A stretch of DNA of 64,000 nt from Carbonactinospora thermoautotrophica (GTDB taxonomy: Bacteria; Actinomycetota; Actinomycetes; Streptomycetales; Carbonactinosporaceae). The translations under genes were made by a program, and so were the position numbers. The DNA is taken from contig NZ_JYIJ01000010.1 of the NCBI RefSeq assembly GCF_001543895.1, positions 124,001 to 188,000 on the forward strand, given 5' to 3'. Every line of letters begins with the position of its first letter. Position 1 is the stretch's first letter. This document shows positions 54,994 to 62,793 of this stretch, piece by piece. The notes below the pieces were generated by a model. That model saw nothing but the letters and a program-made list of their open reading frames with translations, did no database searches and was not told where the DNA came from.

Positions 54994-55629
54994 ATGAGCA
55001 CTAGCCAGAGTCCGCCCCCGATCAGCGAGTCGTTCCCGAAGTCGGAGGAGGAGATCGCCGCTCGGGTGAAAGCGCTTGAATCGCTGCTGATTGAGAAGGG
55101 CGTGCTCACCACTGAGGTCGTCGACCGAATCGCGGAGATCTATGAGCACGAGGTCGGCCCCCACCTCGGCGCCAAGGTCGTCGCCAGGGCATGGGTGGAT
55201 CCGGAGTTCAAGAAGCGGCTGCTGGCCGACGCCTCGGCGGCGTGCCGAGAGCTTCATATCGGCGGACTGCAGGGTGAGGACATGGTCGTCGTGGAGAACA
55301 CCGACAGCGTGCACAACGTCGTCGTGTGCACGCTGTGCTCCTGCTACCCGTGGCCGGTGCTGGGGCTGCCGCCGAATTGGTACAAGTACCCGGCCTACCG
55401 GGCGCGGATCGTGCGCGAGCCGCGCACCGTGCTGCGTGAGGAGTTCGGCCTCGACCTGCCCGAGTCGGTGGAGATCAGAGTATGGGACAGCAGCGCTGAG
55501 TTGCGCTACTGGGTGCTCCCGCAGCGTCCTGCAGGCACCGAGCACCTCTCCGAGGAGCAGCTCGCGGCGCTGGTCACCCGCGACTCGATGATCGGCGTCG
55601 GCCTGCCGCGCAGCCCCCAGGAAGGATGA
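54994..55629 (+). CDS. nthA: Nitrile hydratase subunit alpha, cobalt type
   Basis: Metal-binding subunit that hydrates nitriles to amides. The metal loop is [21 protein letters not shown], with Cys112, Cys115 and Cys117; in the family the last two are oxidised to sulfinic and sulfenic acids. Thr at 113 (CTLCSC) is the signature of non-corrin cobalt enzymes, whereas iron enzymes have Ser. Length is 211 aa. The stop overlaps the accessory gene start (ATGA). Confidence 0.96.
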   Translation: MSTSQSPPPISESFPKSEEEIAARVKALESLLIEKGVLTTEVVDRIAEIYEHEVGPHLGAKVVARAWVDPEFKKRLLADASAACRELHIGGLQGEDMVVVENTDSVHNVVVCTLCSCYPWPVLGLPPNWYKYPAYRARIVREPRTVLREEFGLDLPESVEIRVWDSSAELRYWVLPQRPAGTEHLSEEQLAALVTRDSMIGVGLPRSPQEG

Positions 55630-56081
55630 AGGCGATGACCTCAACGGCTCGTGATGTACGGCAGCGCTTCTTGCAGGACGTGAGCCAGGACAGGGCGAAG
55701 GTGGAGCAGCTGCTCGACCAGTTGCCCGAGGGCGCGGCGATTCCCAAGAAGTGCGGAGAGGCGTCGTTCGACAAGGCGTGGGAGATTCGGGCGTTCGCCC
55801 TGGCAGTCGCCGCGCACCAGGTAGGCCAGTACGAGTGGTCTGAGTTTCAGCGGGAGCTGATCGGCGCGATCTCGCGGTGGGAGAGCACCGCCGCGGACCA
55901 GCCCTGGCGGTACTACGACCGATGGCTGGAGGCGCTTGAGTCGCTGCTGGCCGCATCCGGGCTGGTCACCAAGTCCGAACTGGACGATCGAACCCGCAAG
56001 GTGCTCGCGACCCCGCGCGACACGAGCCACCAGCATGCACGCCGTGATCCGGTGGCCGTCGACAGCGGCAACCACGCCTGA
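55626..56081 (+). CDS. Nitrile hydratase accessory protein (beta-homologue/P14K-type activator)
   Basis: Protein of 151 aa resembling the N-terminal half of nitrile hydratase beta ([43 protein letters not shown]...[19 protein letters not shown]). In the family such proteins (P14K, NhlE) act as self-subunit-swapping chaperones that insert cobalt into alpha. It is translationally coupled to alpha by an ATGA overlap; ATG 55635 is an alternative. The cysteine in PKKCGE is a candidate metal-handling residue (inference). Confidence 0.9.
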   Translation: MKAMTSTARDVRQRFLQDVSQDRAKVEQLLDQLPEGAAIPKKCGEASFDKAWEIRAFALAVAAHQVGQYEWSEFQRELIGAISRWESTAADQPWRYYDRWLEALESLLAASGLVTKSELDDRTRKVLATPRDTSHQHARRDPVAVDSGNHA

Positions 56082-56086
56082 GACCC

Positions 56087-56122
56087 GGGCCGGACGCGAC
56101 GAGGACAGGTCGCGTCCGGCCC
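56087..56122 (+). terminator. Strong hairpin between the accessory gene and nhlF
   Basis: Perfect 14-bp stem GGGCCGGACGCGAC / GTCGCGTCCGGCCC with loop gaggacag, six bases after the accessory-gene stop. It probably terminates or attenuates, so the cobalt transporter is made at a lower level or from its own promoter. Confidence 0.75.
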
Positions 56123-56187
56123 CTCGGTCGTCCTCCCTGTGCCGGCACAGCTGCTCGCCCCGGCGATCTCTCCGAAGGTGAACGCTC

Positions 56188-57363
56188 ATGCACCACATCC
56201 GTCCGACGGGCCACGCTGGCACCGCAGGCAGGACCGGAAGCGCCGGCTCGGGCCGGTGGCGGCGGGTCCGGGACAGTCTCGACGCCCGGGAGTGGCGGTC
56301 GCTCGGCGTGATGTTCGGCGTCATCGCCCTGCTGCACGTGATCGGGTTCGGCCTGCTCATGCTCGCCCTCCGGGGGAACCACCGGATCGACGCCACGACC
56401 ACGCTCGGCATCGGTACTGGTGTGCTGGCCTACACGTTGGGTATGCGGCACGCGTTCGACGCCGACCACATTGCCGCGATCGACAACACAACGCGCAAGC
56501 TCATAAGCGAGGGCAAGCGCCCGCTTAGCGCGGGTTTCTTCTTCGCCATGGGGCATTCCTCGGTCGCCGTGGCGCTGGTCGTCTTATTGAGCTTCGGCGT
56601 CAAGGCCTTGGCCAGTGCGGTGGTCAACGACGGCTCGGCGCTGCACCACTATGCGAGTCTCATCGGCACCACCGCCTCGGCGGTGTTCCTGCTGTTGATC
56701 GCCGCGCTCAACCTGGTCGTGCTCTGCTCGATCATCACGGTGTTCGTCACCATGCGTCGCAGCGACGGACACTGCGACGAGGAGTACCTGGAGGAGCAGC
56801 TGGCCAAGCGCGGGCTCATGACCCGGTTCTTCGGTTCGCTGACGCGTTCGATGGACTCCAGCTGGAAGATGTATCCGCTGGGTCTGCTGTTCGGACTCGG
56901 CTTCGAGACTGCCACCGAGGTGGCCATGCTGATCCTCGCTGGCACCGCATTCAGCGGCGGGCTGCCGTTTTGGGCGGTACTCAGCATGCCGATCCTGTTC
57001 ACCGCTGGCATGAGCCTGTTCGACACGCTGGACGGCGTGTTCATGAACTTCGCCTACGAGTGGGCGTTCGCGAAGCCGGTGCGCAAGATCTACTACAACA
57101 TCACGATCACCGGCCTGTCCGTCGCCGTCGCCGTGTTCGTCGGCGGGATCGAGGTCGCCCAGCTGACGAAGGAGCAGCTGGGACTCGTCGGCGGTCTGTG
57201 GGACTACGTCGCGGACTTCGACATCAACCGGGCGGGGTACGTCATCGTCGGCCTGTTCGTCGCGGTGTGGATTCTCGCCCTTGCGATCTGGAAATTCGGT
57301 CGGGTGGAGCAACGCTGGGAGACGACCCAGCAGTCCCGGTCTGGAGCGGTCGCTGACGCCTGA
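56188..57363 (+). CDS. nhlF: Cobalt/nickel transporter NhlF (NiCoT family)
   Basis: Cytoplasmic-membrane permease with about eight helices (391 aa). The NiCoT signature RHAFDADHIAAIDNTTRK (HAxDADH) is in helix II, followed by FFFAMGHSSVA and GLGFETATEV. In R. rhodochrous J1, NhlF supplies cobalt to nitrile hydratase, and the same role is expected here given the cobalt-type alpha subunit. ATG 56188. Confidence 0.94.
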   Translation: MHHIRPTGHAGTAGRTGSAGSGRWRRVRDSLDAREWRSLGVMFGVIALLHVIGFGLLMLALRGNHRIDATTTLGIGTGVLAYTLGMRHAFDADHIAAIDNTTRKLISEGKRPLSAGFFFAMGHSSVAVALVVLLSFGVKALASAVVNDGSALHHYASLIGTTASAVFLLLIAALNLVVLCSIITVFVTMRRSDGHCDEEYLEEQLAKRGLMTRFFGSLTRSMDSSWKMYPLGLLFGLGFETATEVAMLILAGTAFSGGLPFWAVLSMPILFTAGMSLFDTLDGVFMNFAYEWAFAKPVRKIYYNITITGLSVAVAVFVGGIEVAQLTKEQLGLVGGLWDYVADFDINRAGYVIVGLFVAVWILALAIWKFGRVEQRWETTQQSRSGAVADA

Positions 57364-57398
57364 ATAGGCACGTGCGTCGCGGAATGGTAAACACGTTA

Positions 57399-57427
57399 TT
57401 GCTACATGACATGTTGTCGCATGCTAT
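57399..57427 (+). promoter_or_regulatory. Promoter and candidate operator of the ArsR-type gene
   Basis: TTGCTA (57399-57404), a 17-bp spacer and TGCTAT (57422-57427), ten bases before the GTG start, so nearly leaderless. The spacer contains the perfect palindrome ACATG-A-CATGT (57404-57414) and the motif GACATGTTG (57408-57416), related to GACATATTG at 59266. Such a position fits autorepression. Confidence 0.5.
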
Positions 57428-57436
57428 GGGGGCACC

Positions 57437-57808
57437 GTGGCTGCTGACCTGGTGTTCGGCGCATTGGCCGATCCGGTGCGCCGGGAGATCCTGACCATCC
57501 TCGCCGAGCACGACGAGTGCAGCGCTGGCGAGGTCGCCAAGCGCGTCAGGAGCGTCGGACGCAGCGCGGTGTCCACCCACCTGAAGGTGCTGAAGCTGGC
57601 CGGTCTGGTGGTCGAGCGCAAGGAGGGCCGCTTCCGCTACTACTCCTTGGACAGCGCGGGTCCTGTGCGAGAGGTGCTGGGCTTCTTGCACGACCTCTTT
57701 CAGACCTCGCTCGACGACCTGAAGAGCTCGGCGGAGGCCAGGACCCGCGCACGGAAGGCCGACACACATGGACATCACGAGAGTGACGAATCCCGCCGGG
57801 TGTCCTGA
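57437..57808 (+). CDS. ArsR-family winged-helix regulator
   Basis: Small DNA-binding protein (123 aa): FGALADPVRREILTILAEHDECSAGEVAKRV and the recognition helix RSAVSTHLKVLKLAGLVVERKEGRFRYYSLD. It has only one cysteine and no metal-binding box of the SmtB/CadC type, so metal sensing is not indicated. It resembles the subgroup of ArsR proteins encoded next to SRPBCC (AHSA1) proteins. Its stop overlaps the start of exactly such a gene (TGATG). The C-terminal tail is His/Asp/Glu-rich (DTHGHHESDE), of unclear meaning. Confidence 0.88.
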   Translation: MAADLVFGALADPVRREILTILAEHDECSAGEVAKRVRSVGRSAVSTHLKVLKLAGLVVERKEGRFRYYSLDSAGPVREVLGFLHDLFQTSLDDLKSSAEARTRARKADTHGHHESDESRRVS

Positions 57809-59262
57809 TGGGCTCCATCGTCCTGACCGCTGAGCAGACCATCCAGGCATCACCCCAGGATGTTTTCAACATGTTCGGCGCCGGGCCGGGCCACGGCTGG
57901 GTGTTCGACGCACAGTGCGACGTCCTGGCCGTCGGCGCGGTCGTCACGCTACGGGTCCCGCTGCTCGGCGCCAGTAACTCCGGTTCGGTCGACATCCTCG
58001 GCCGGATCGTCGCGCTGCGGCCTGGCAGGCAGATCGTCATCGCACACGACCTGCCGTGGAGGGGCAGGCTGCGGTGCCTGTTCGAGCCGGACGGCCCGTG
58101 CAGTACCCGCGTCCGGCTCGTGGCCGATCTCGACGGGCAGGGGCTGGAGTGGCTGCTGCGCCGCCACGGCTGGCCGGTCCGCGACGAACCGACCACCGAC
58201 TCCCATCGGGTGGGGTTACTGACCAGCAAGTCCGGCCCGGGCAGCGTGTTCGCCACAGCCAGCGAATACCTGGCCCGAATGGCGATCGACGAGATCAACT
58301 CCGACGGTGGGATCCACGGCCGGCCGGTGGAGCTCATGGTCGCCGACGACGCTACCGATCCCGCCGTGGGTGCGAGCGAGGCCCGCCGGTTGGCACGCGC
58401 CGGCTGCCGCGCGATCCTGGCCAGCGTCACCTCCGCGACGTTCGCCCGCGCTGAACATGCCCTGCGCCGTGCCGGGGTGCTGCTCATACACACGGTGCTG
58501 AACGAGGGGGGCCGCGGGGACAACTGGTTGTTCCGGCTCGGCGAGCGGCCGCTCAACCAGCTGACCGCCGCAGTCCCACTGATGATGCGCGAAACCGGAG
58601 CCCGGCGCTGGTTCCTGATCGGCAACGACTACAGCTGGTCACACGGCGCCCACTACTGGGGCAAGCTGGTCATCGCCCGGCACAGAGGAGTCGTGGTGGG
58701 CGAGCGGTACACCCCGCTGGGCACCACGAACTTCGCCTCGCTGGTGGAGGAGATCGCGAGGTCCGGGGCCGAGTTGGTGCTGTCCAGCCTGGTCGGCGCG
58801 GACGAGGTCGCGTTCGAGCGCGAGTTCTACCGGGCCGGCCTGCGGGACACCTGCCGCACCCTGGCGCTGGTGCTCGATGAGTCGACTCGCGAGCGTATCG
58901 GTGATCCTGCCGCGACGGGGCTGTGGACGGCGTTCGGCTACTTCCAGCAACTACCGACATCGGCAAACGAGGCGTTCCTCACTCGGTACCGGCGCAGGTT
59001 CGGCCGGTGGGCACCGCCGGTGTCCAGCCTGACCGAGTCGGTCTATGAAGCAGTGCATCTCTACGCCGCCGCCGCGCGAGCGGCTCGCGAGGACACGCCG
59101 CCGGTGGTAGCCGAGTCGCTGCGCCACCTGAGCCTGATGGTGCCTCGCGGTGAGGTGTCGCTCTCCGGTCCGGTGGACTTCCGCCAACCGCTCTTTGTCG
59201 CCGAGGCGGTGCCCGGCGGTTACCGCTTCCTCACTGAATCACCCGCCGACATGTTAGTATGA
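57808..59262 (+). CDS. SRPBCC domain fused to an AmiC-like ligand-binding domain
   Basis: Unusual 484-aa fusion. Residues 1-128 form an SRPBCC/START-like domain (AEQTIQASPQDVFNMFGAGP...VGAVVTLRVPLLG...GRIVALRPGRQIVIAHDL). From about 133, a type 1 periplasmic-binding fold of the AmiC/branched-chain amino acid group follows (SHRVGLLTSKSGPGSVFATA, INSDGGIHGRPVELMVADDA, GTTNFASLVEEIARSGAELV). There is no signal peptide, so it is cytoplasmic. AmiC and NhhC bind amides and control amidase or nitrile hydratase synthesis; an amide-sensing role here, working through the coupled ArsR protein, is inferred. Confidence 0.82.
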   Translation: MGSIVLTAEQTIQASPQDVFNMFGAGPGHGWVFDAQCDVLAVGAVVTLRVPLLGASNSGSVDILGRIVALRPGRQIVIAHDLPWRGRLRCLFEPDGPCSTRVRLVADLDGQGLEWLLRRHGWPVRDEPTTDSHRVGLLTSKSGPGSVFATASEYLARMAIDEINSDGGIHGRPVELMVADDATDPAVGASEARRLARAGCRAILASVTSATFARAEHALRRAGVLLIHTVLNEGGRGDNWLFRLGERPLNQLTAAVPLMMRETGARRWFLIGNDYSWSHGAHYWGKLVIARHRGVVVGERYTPLGTTNFASLVEEIARSGAELVLSSLVGADEVAFEREFYRAGLRDTCRTLALVLDESTRERIGDPAATGLWTAFGYFQQLPTSANEAFLTRYRRRFGRWAPPVSSLTESVYEAVHLYAAAARAAREDTPPVVAESLRHLSLMVPRGEVSLSGPVDFRQPLFVAEAVPGGYRFLTESPADMLV

Positions 59263-59263
59263 C

Positions 59264-59291
59264 GCGACATATTGACATATCAATATGTCGC
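59264..59291. promoter_or_regulatory. Perfect 12-bp inverted repeat over the araC-type promoter
   Basis: The arms GCGACATATTGA (59264-59275) and TCAATATGTCGC (59280-59291) flank CATA. The centre supplies TTGACA (59272-59277), a consensus -35; CATAGC or ATAGCG follows 16-17 bp later. A repressor bound here would block the AraC-type gene. A further GACATGTTA lies at 59248. As RNA it could also form a hairpin, but it lacks a following T-run. Confidence 0.6.
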
Positions 59292-59358
59292 GCCATAGCG
59301 TTGCTTGGGTCACGACCGTGCCGGCGCAGGCTCCCACCGGGAAGGGGGTCAACCATCA

Positions 59359-60324
59359 ATGAATCCGGTACACGCCGACCAACCGCGGGCGCTCAAGTTG
59401 GCTCAAGCAAGCACGGTGGGAATGCGGCGAGACATCCAGGACAAATTCGTTGCCTTGGAGATCGCGCCACAGGGCGACGCGAGGTTCACTGGCGAGGTGT
59501 GGAGCGCGCGCTTCGGACACCTGCTAGCGGCGGAGATGTCCGCGGTGCCACAGTCCTTCCCCCGTACGGCCAAGCTCGTGTCCCGGGCCACCGAGGAGTG
59601 CTTCCAGGTAGGGCTCGTCGCCCGTGGATTCGCGCACGTGGTCCAAGATGGTCAGGAGTGCCGCCTGGCCGAGGGGGACTTCGTCGTTCACGAGGCCGGC
59701 CGACCGTTGTTCTGGAAACTGGACGGCGACTGGAAGCTGCTCGTGTTCACGTGGCCACGCGAGGCAATCGCGCTGGACCACGCCCAGCCCCAGCGGGTAA
59801 CCGCCCGGGTATTCCGCGGCAGCACGGGGCTGAACCGAATCATCGCGAACGTGCTTACCGCCCTCGCCATGACCCGACCGAACGTCCAGACATCCAATGT
59901 GGCCCGCCTAGCCGAGCAGGTCGGTACCCTCGTCGTCACCGCGGCGCTCGAACAGTGCGTTGATGAGGCGCCGGAACCGGAACAGCCGTCGGATCTGTTT
60001 CGAGCCGTTCAGGAGTACATCGAGGACAACCTCGACGACCCCCACCTGGATCCGGAGAGCATTGCGCGTGCCTTCTTTATCTCCACGCGCACCCTCCACC
60101 GGCTCTTCGCCCGGCAAGGGCAGACCGTCTCCCGATGGATCAGAACGCGGCGGCTGGAGAAAGCCCGGCGCAAACTGACCTCCCGCGAGGCGCGGGACCG
60201 ATCCATTACGGAGATCATGATCGACTGTGGGTTCTCTGATCTCGCGCTGTTCAGCCGAGCCTTCCGGGCAGAGTACGGCCTCAGCCCTCGCGAGTATCGC
60301 GCACGCCATGCCTTCACCGCTTGA
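59359..60324 (+). CDS. AraC-family transcriptional activator (NitR-like context)
   Basis: Protein of 321 aa. It has an N-terminal AraC_binding_2 domain (VGLVARGFAHVVQDGQECRLAEGDFVVHEAGRPL) and a C-terminal double HTH (DPESIARAFFISTRTLHRLFARQG...ITEIMIDCGFSDLALFSRAFRAEYGLSPREYR). AraC-type activators control nitrilase (NitR) and amide genes in Rhodococcus. Here it is the last gene of the nitrile/amide island and probably activates the amidase operon (inference). ATG 59359 has GGGAAGGGGG somewhat far upstream; no closer RBS is evident. Confidence 0.87.
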   Translation: MNPVHADQPRALKLAQASTVGMRRDIQDKFVALEIAPQGDARFTGEVWSARFGHLLAAEMSAVPQSFPRTAKLVSRATEECFQVGLVARGFAHVVQDGQECRLAEGDFVVHEAGRPLFWKLDGDWKLLVFTWPREAIALDHAQPQRVTARVFRGSTGLNRIIANVLTALAMTRPNVQTSNVARLAEQVGTLVVTAALEQCVDEAPEPEQPSDLFRAVQEYIEDNLDDPHLDPESIARAFFISTRTLHRLFARQGQTVSRWIRTRRLEKARRKLTSREARDRSITEIMIDCGFSDLALFSRAFRAEYGLSPREYRARHAFTA

Positions 60325-60994
60325 TCATGGCCGTTAACACCTGAGTTAACACCCGAATACTGCTGGGTTCCTAAAAGATCATGTACTTTGATCGTTAATC
60401 TTGGTGGGGGCGGGTGCTGCCCAGAAAGTCGCGCGGCTGCTGCAGGATGCGGGCCTTCCCGATGCTTTCGCCGATCAGCACGGTGCGTGTTCGCCGCTTT
60501 CGGGCGGTGACGGCCATGGCGTCGGCACGTTCGCCAAGGGGGCGGGTGAGGTCATGAGGCGTCGGTGAACTCCTGGAACTCCCGGTGAGTAGGAACGCCA
60601 CCTGCTCGGCGATGTCGACGGCGTGGCCGCCTGCCCCGTTCGAGCTGCCGCGAAACGGTCATCATGCGCAGCACTCACTCCAGGAGCTGCGGATCGCCGC
60701 CGCAGGCCGCCGTCTCCGAATATATGTCATCGATCTCGGCTGAGTGCAATCTTCCTCATCGAGGGTCTGGGCTCAAGTGATCACGGAATCGTTGACGCGA
60801 TCAAGGTGACTCTTAGGACACGGGCGATTCTGTCTGTTCCGAACCGGGATGAGTATTGGCGATTGAGCACTGATGAACACCCGGCAGACATAACGGTTTC
60901 ACCGACGAAGCGTCGATATCGGGCGTACGACGATGCTCCGTGATATTCATGTGAGCTCTATCATTTCCTTGTCGCCCGTATGAGAGGAGTCCAC
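60325..60994. other. 670-bp region without a supported gene
   Basis: It begins with a direct repeat, GTTAACACC at 60333-60341 and 60345-60353. The middle (60400-60680) is GC-rich with minus-strand open frames (for example ADAMAVTARKRRTRTVLIGE) that look like coding debris but match nothing I recognise. The right part (60715-60970) is AT-richer and probably holds the lsr2 promoter. Confidence 0.5.
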
Positions 60995-61324
60995 ATGGTC
61001 CAGAAAGTTGAAGTCCTCTTGGTCGATGACCTCGACGGCGGTAAGGCTGACGAGATAGTGACTTTCAGCCTTGATGGTGTGCAGTACGAGATCGACCTGA
61101 GTAGCGAGCACGCTGCCCAGCTCCGGGAGGAGCTGGCACGGTACGTGGGTGCTGCTCGGAAGGTGCCAGGTCGCCGCGGTCGTAGGCCAGGCCGCAAGGC
61201 TGCGGCTGGACAGCCGAGCAGTCGTGAGGTTCGGGAGTGGGCCAAGTCTCAAGGCATCGAGGTCAGTGAGCGTGGCCGTATCCCGCAGGATGTGTACGTG
61301 AAGTTCCAGGAGGCGCGGGGGTAG
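60995..61324 (+). CDS. lsr2: Lsr2, nucleoid-associated xenogeneic silencer
   Basis: H-NS-like DNA-bridging protein of 109 aa. The N-terminal oligomerisation domain (VQKVEVLLVDDLDGGKADEIVTFSLDGVQYEIDLS) is joined by a basic linker (GRRGRRPGRK) to the DNA-binding domain (SREVREWAKSQGIEVSERGRIP), with the RGR minor-groove motif. ATG 60995 follows GAGGAG. It silences AT-rich or horizontally acquired DNA, and its place beside the nitrile island is notable, but actinomycetes often carry several lsr2 genes. Confidence 0.95.
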   Translation: MVQKVEVLLVDDLDGGKADEIVTFSLDGVQYEIDLSSEHAAQLREELARYVGAARKVPGRRGRRPGRKAAAGQPSSREVREWAKSQGIEVSERGRIPQDVYVKFQEARG

Positions 61325-61390
61325 AGAACGGGTGTGCCCTGGCTCAGGCCCCGCTTGATCAGATCATGTCGCTGTTTCGGATTAGTCGGC

Positions 61391-61396
61391 TACCCT
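61391..61396 (+). promoter_or_regulatory. -10 element of a leaderless promoter for the GNAT gene
   Basis: TACCCT ends six bases before the ATG at 61403, and no RBS precedes the start. This suggests leaderless transcription. Confidence 0.4.
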
Positions 61397-61402
61397 TCGA
61401 TC

Positions 61403-61963
61403 ATGACCCCTGCCGTCACCGTCTCTCTTGGCACTGCCACTATGGCTCGTCAGCTCTTTGAGCCGATCTACCGGCTCTACTACGAGACCTTCTCCAAACC
61501 GCCGTATCAGTGGCCGGAGGGTGAGGAGGAGCAGTACCGGCGGCGCTTCGAGCGCCTGGTGGCCGATCCAACCTTTGGCATTGCTGTTGCTCAGTGCGGT
61601 GATGAGCTGGTTGGCTTCGCATACGGGTACACCCTCCGGCCTGACACCAAGTGGTGGGAGGGGTTTGTCACGCCAGTTCCCCCGGAGGTGACAACAGAAT
61701 GGGAGGGACGTACCTTCGCACTCATCGACTTCGCGGTGGATGAGTCGGTGCGGGGTAAGGGGGTTGGCCGGCGGCTGCATGACACCTTGCTCGGCAGTCG
61801 CCATGAGGAGCGGGCCACGCTGGCGGTAGAGCCACAGGCGCACGAGGCCAGAGGGATTTACGAGCATTGGGGTTGGCAGGTTGTTGGCCGGCTGAGAGGG
61901 CCAGCGACAGATTTCGCGCCAGAGTTCGACATTATGGTCTTGCCGCTGAGCTCGAAAGCTTAG
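61403..61963 (+). CDS. GNAT-family N-acetyltransferase
   Basis: Acetyl-CoA-dependent transferase of 186 aa. The acetyl-CoA-binding motif A is IDFAVDESVRGKGVGRRLHDTLL, with RGKGVG as the pyrophosphate loop; motif B is RGIYEHWGWQVVGRL. The substrate cannot be predicted. The first in-frame start gives an implausible extension, so ATG 61403 is used. Confidence 0.85.
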   Translation: MTPAVTVSLGTATMARQLFEPIYRLYYETFSKPPYQWPEGEEEQYRRRFERLVADPTFGIAVAQCGDELVGFAYGYTLRPDTKWWEGFVTPVPPEVTTEWEGRTFALIDFAVDESVRGKGVGRRLHDTLLGSRHEERATLAVEPQAHEARGIYEHWGWQVVGRLRGPATDFAPEFDIMVLPLSSKA

Positions 61964-61967
61964 GCGG

Positions 61968-62793
61968 TCAGCTCAGGTGGTAGGTGCGGAGCCGTTCATG
62001 CAGTTGCCGCACCGCTGCTGAGCGCCGCCAGGGTGACAACCGCTCAATCGCCGACCGGAGCCGTTCACGCAATCGGGCTGAGCGGTTCTGCACTGCGAGA
62101 GCCGCCGCCTCACCAATGACAATGGCAGCTTGGTCAATTTCCTTGGTGGCGGTGTAGGCGTCGCCGAGAAAGAGCTTGGTGAAGGCCAGGTTGCGCACAA
62201 AGGTACGGTCAACCAACGCCAGGGATTCTTCGCCTGCGCTGATGGCTCCTTGCACATCACCCAATCGCAGCAAGCAGTGGCTCTAGGTGCCCGCAAACTG
62301 ACCCCTAGTGTAGAAGTACATGCGGGATTCCTCGGGCTCTTGGTTGTCGCTGGCGACCAAGTTCGCCTCGGCAGTGTCGAGTTGTCGAAGGCAAGCAACC
62401 TTTTGGCCATCCCAGGCAAAGGCGCGAGCAGCGACATCGGCGGCATAGGCGCGGAGCCGTGGCTCGTTCGCCTGAGCTGCCCAACCTTGGGCCGCCACCG
62501 CATGGTCAATGCCCACACTGGTTGGCCACGCCAGGTGGCGAGGTGGCTCATAGTACAAAGCACCAGTGCGCCAAGCTCAGTATTTTCGGCCTCGTGTGCC
62601 GTGGTGCGGGCGTGTTCGTAGTAATAGTTAGCGCTGTCAAAGTCAGCGAGGTCATAGAGCAGCCAGCCGGCTTGCAGCGAATAATTGCTAAAAAGTGACA
62701 GGAGTCGCGGGCGTAGGTCGCTCGGACATTCGGGTAAGAGCATCCGAACCAAGTTGCGTTGGGCCAGCACCGCATCTAGTGCTGCAACGGCAT
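61968..62793 (-). pseudogene. Remnant of a TPR-containing regulator (XRE-TPR type)
   Basis: Coding similarity runs through several frames. The upstream part, ALDAVLAQRNLVRMLLPECP and SANYYYEHARTTAHEAENT, shifts frame near 62525-62545 to SVGIDHAVAAQGWAAQANE. The frame then meets a TAG stop at 62283-62285 and continues after it as LLRLGDVQGAISAGEESLAL to the end. The N-terminal HTH region is missing where it meets the insertion element. These TPR helices match the C-terminal half of the abundant actinobacterial XRE-type regulators. Clearly non-functional. Confidence 0.75.

Noticed and set aside
60395-60678. Minus-strand frames resembling coding debris after the AraC-type gene
   Set aside because: No family recognised in any frame; described only as an unassigned region.
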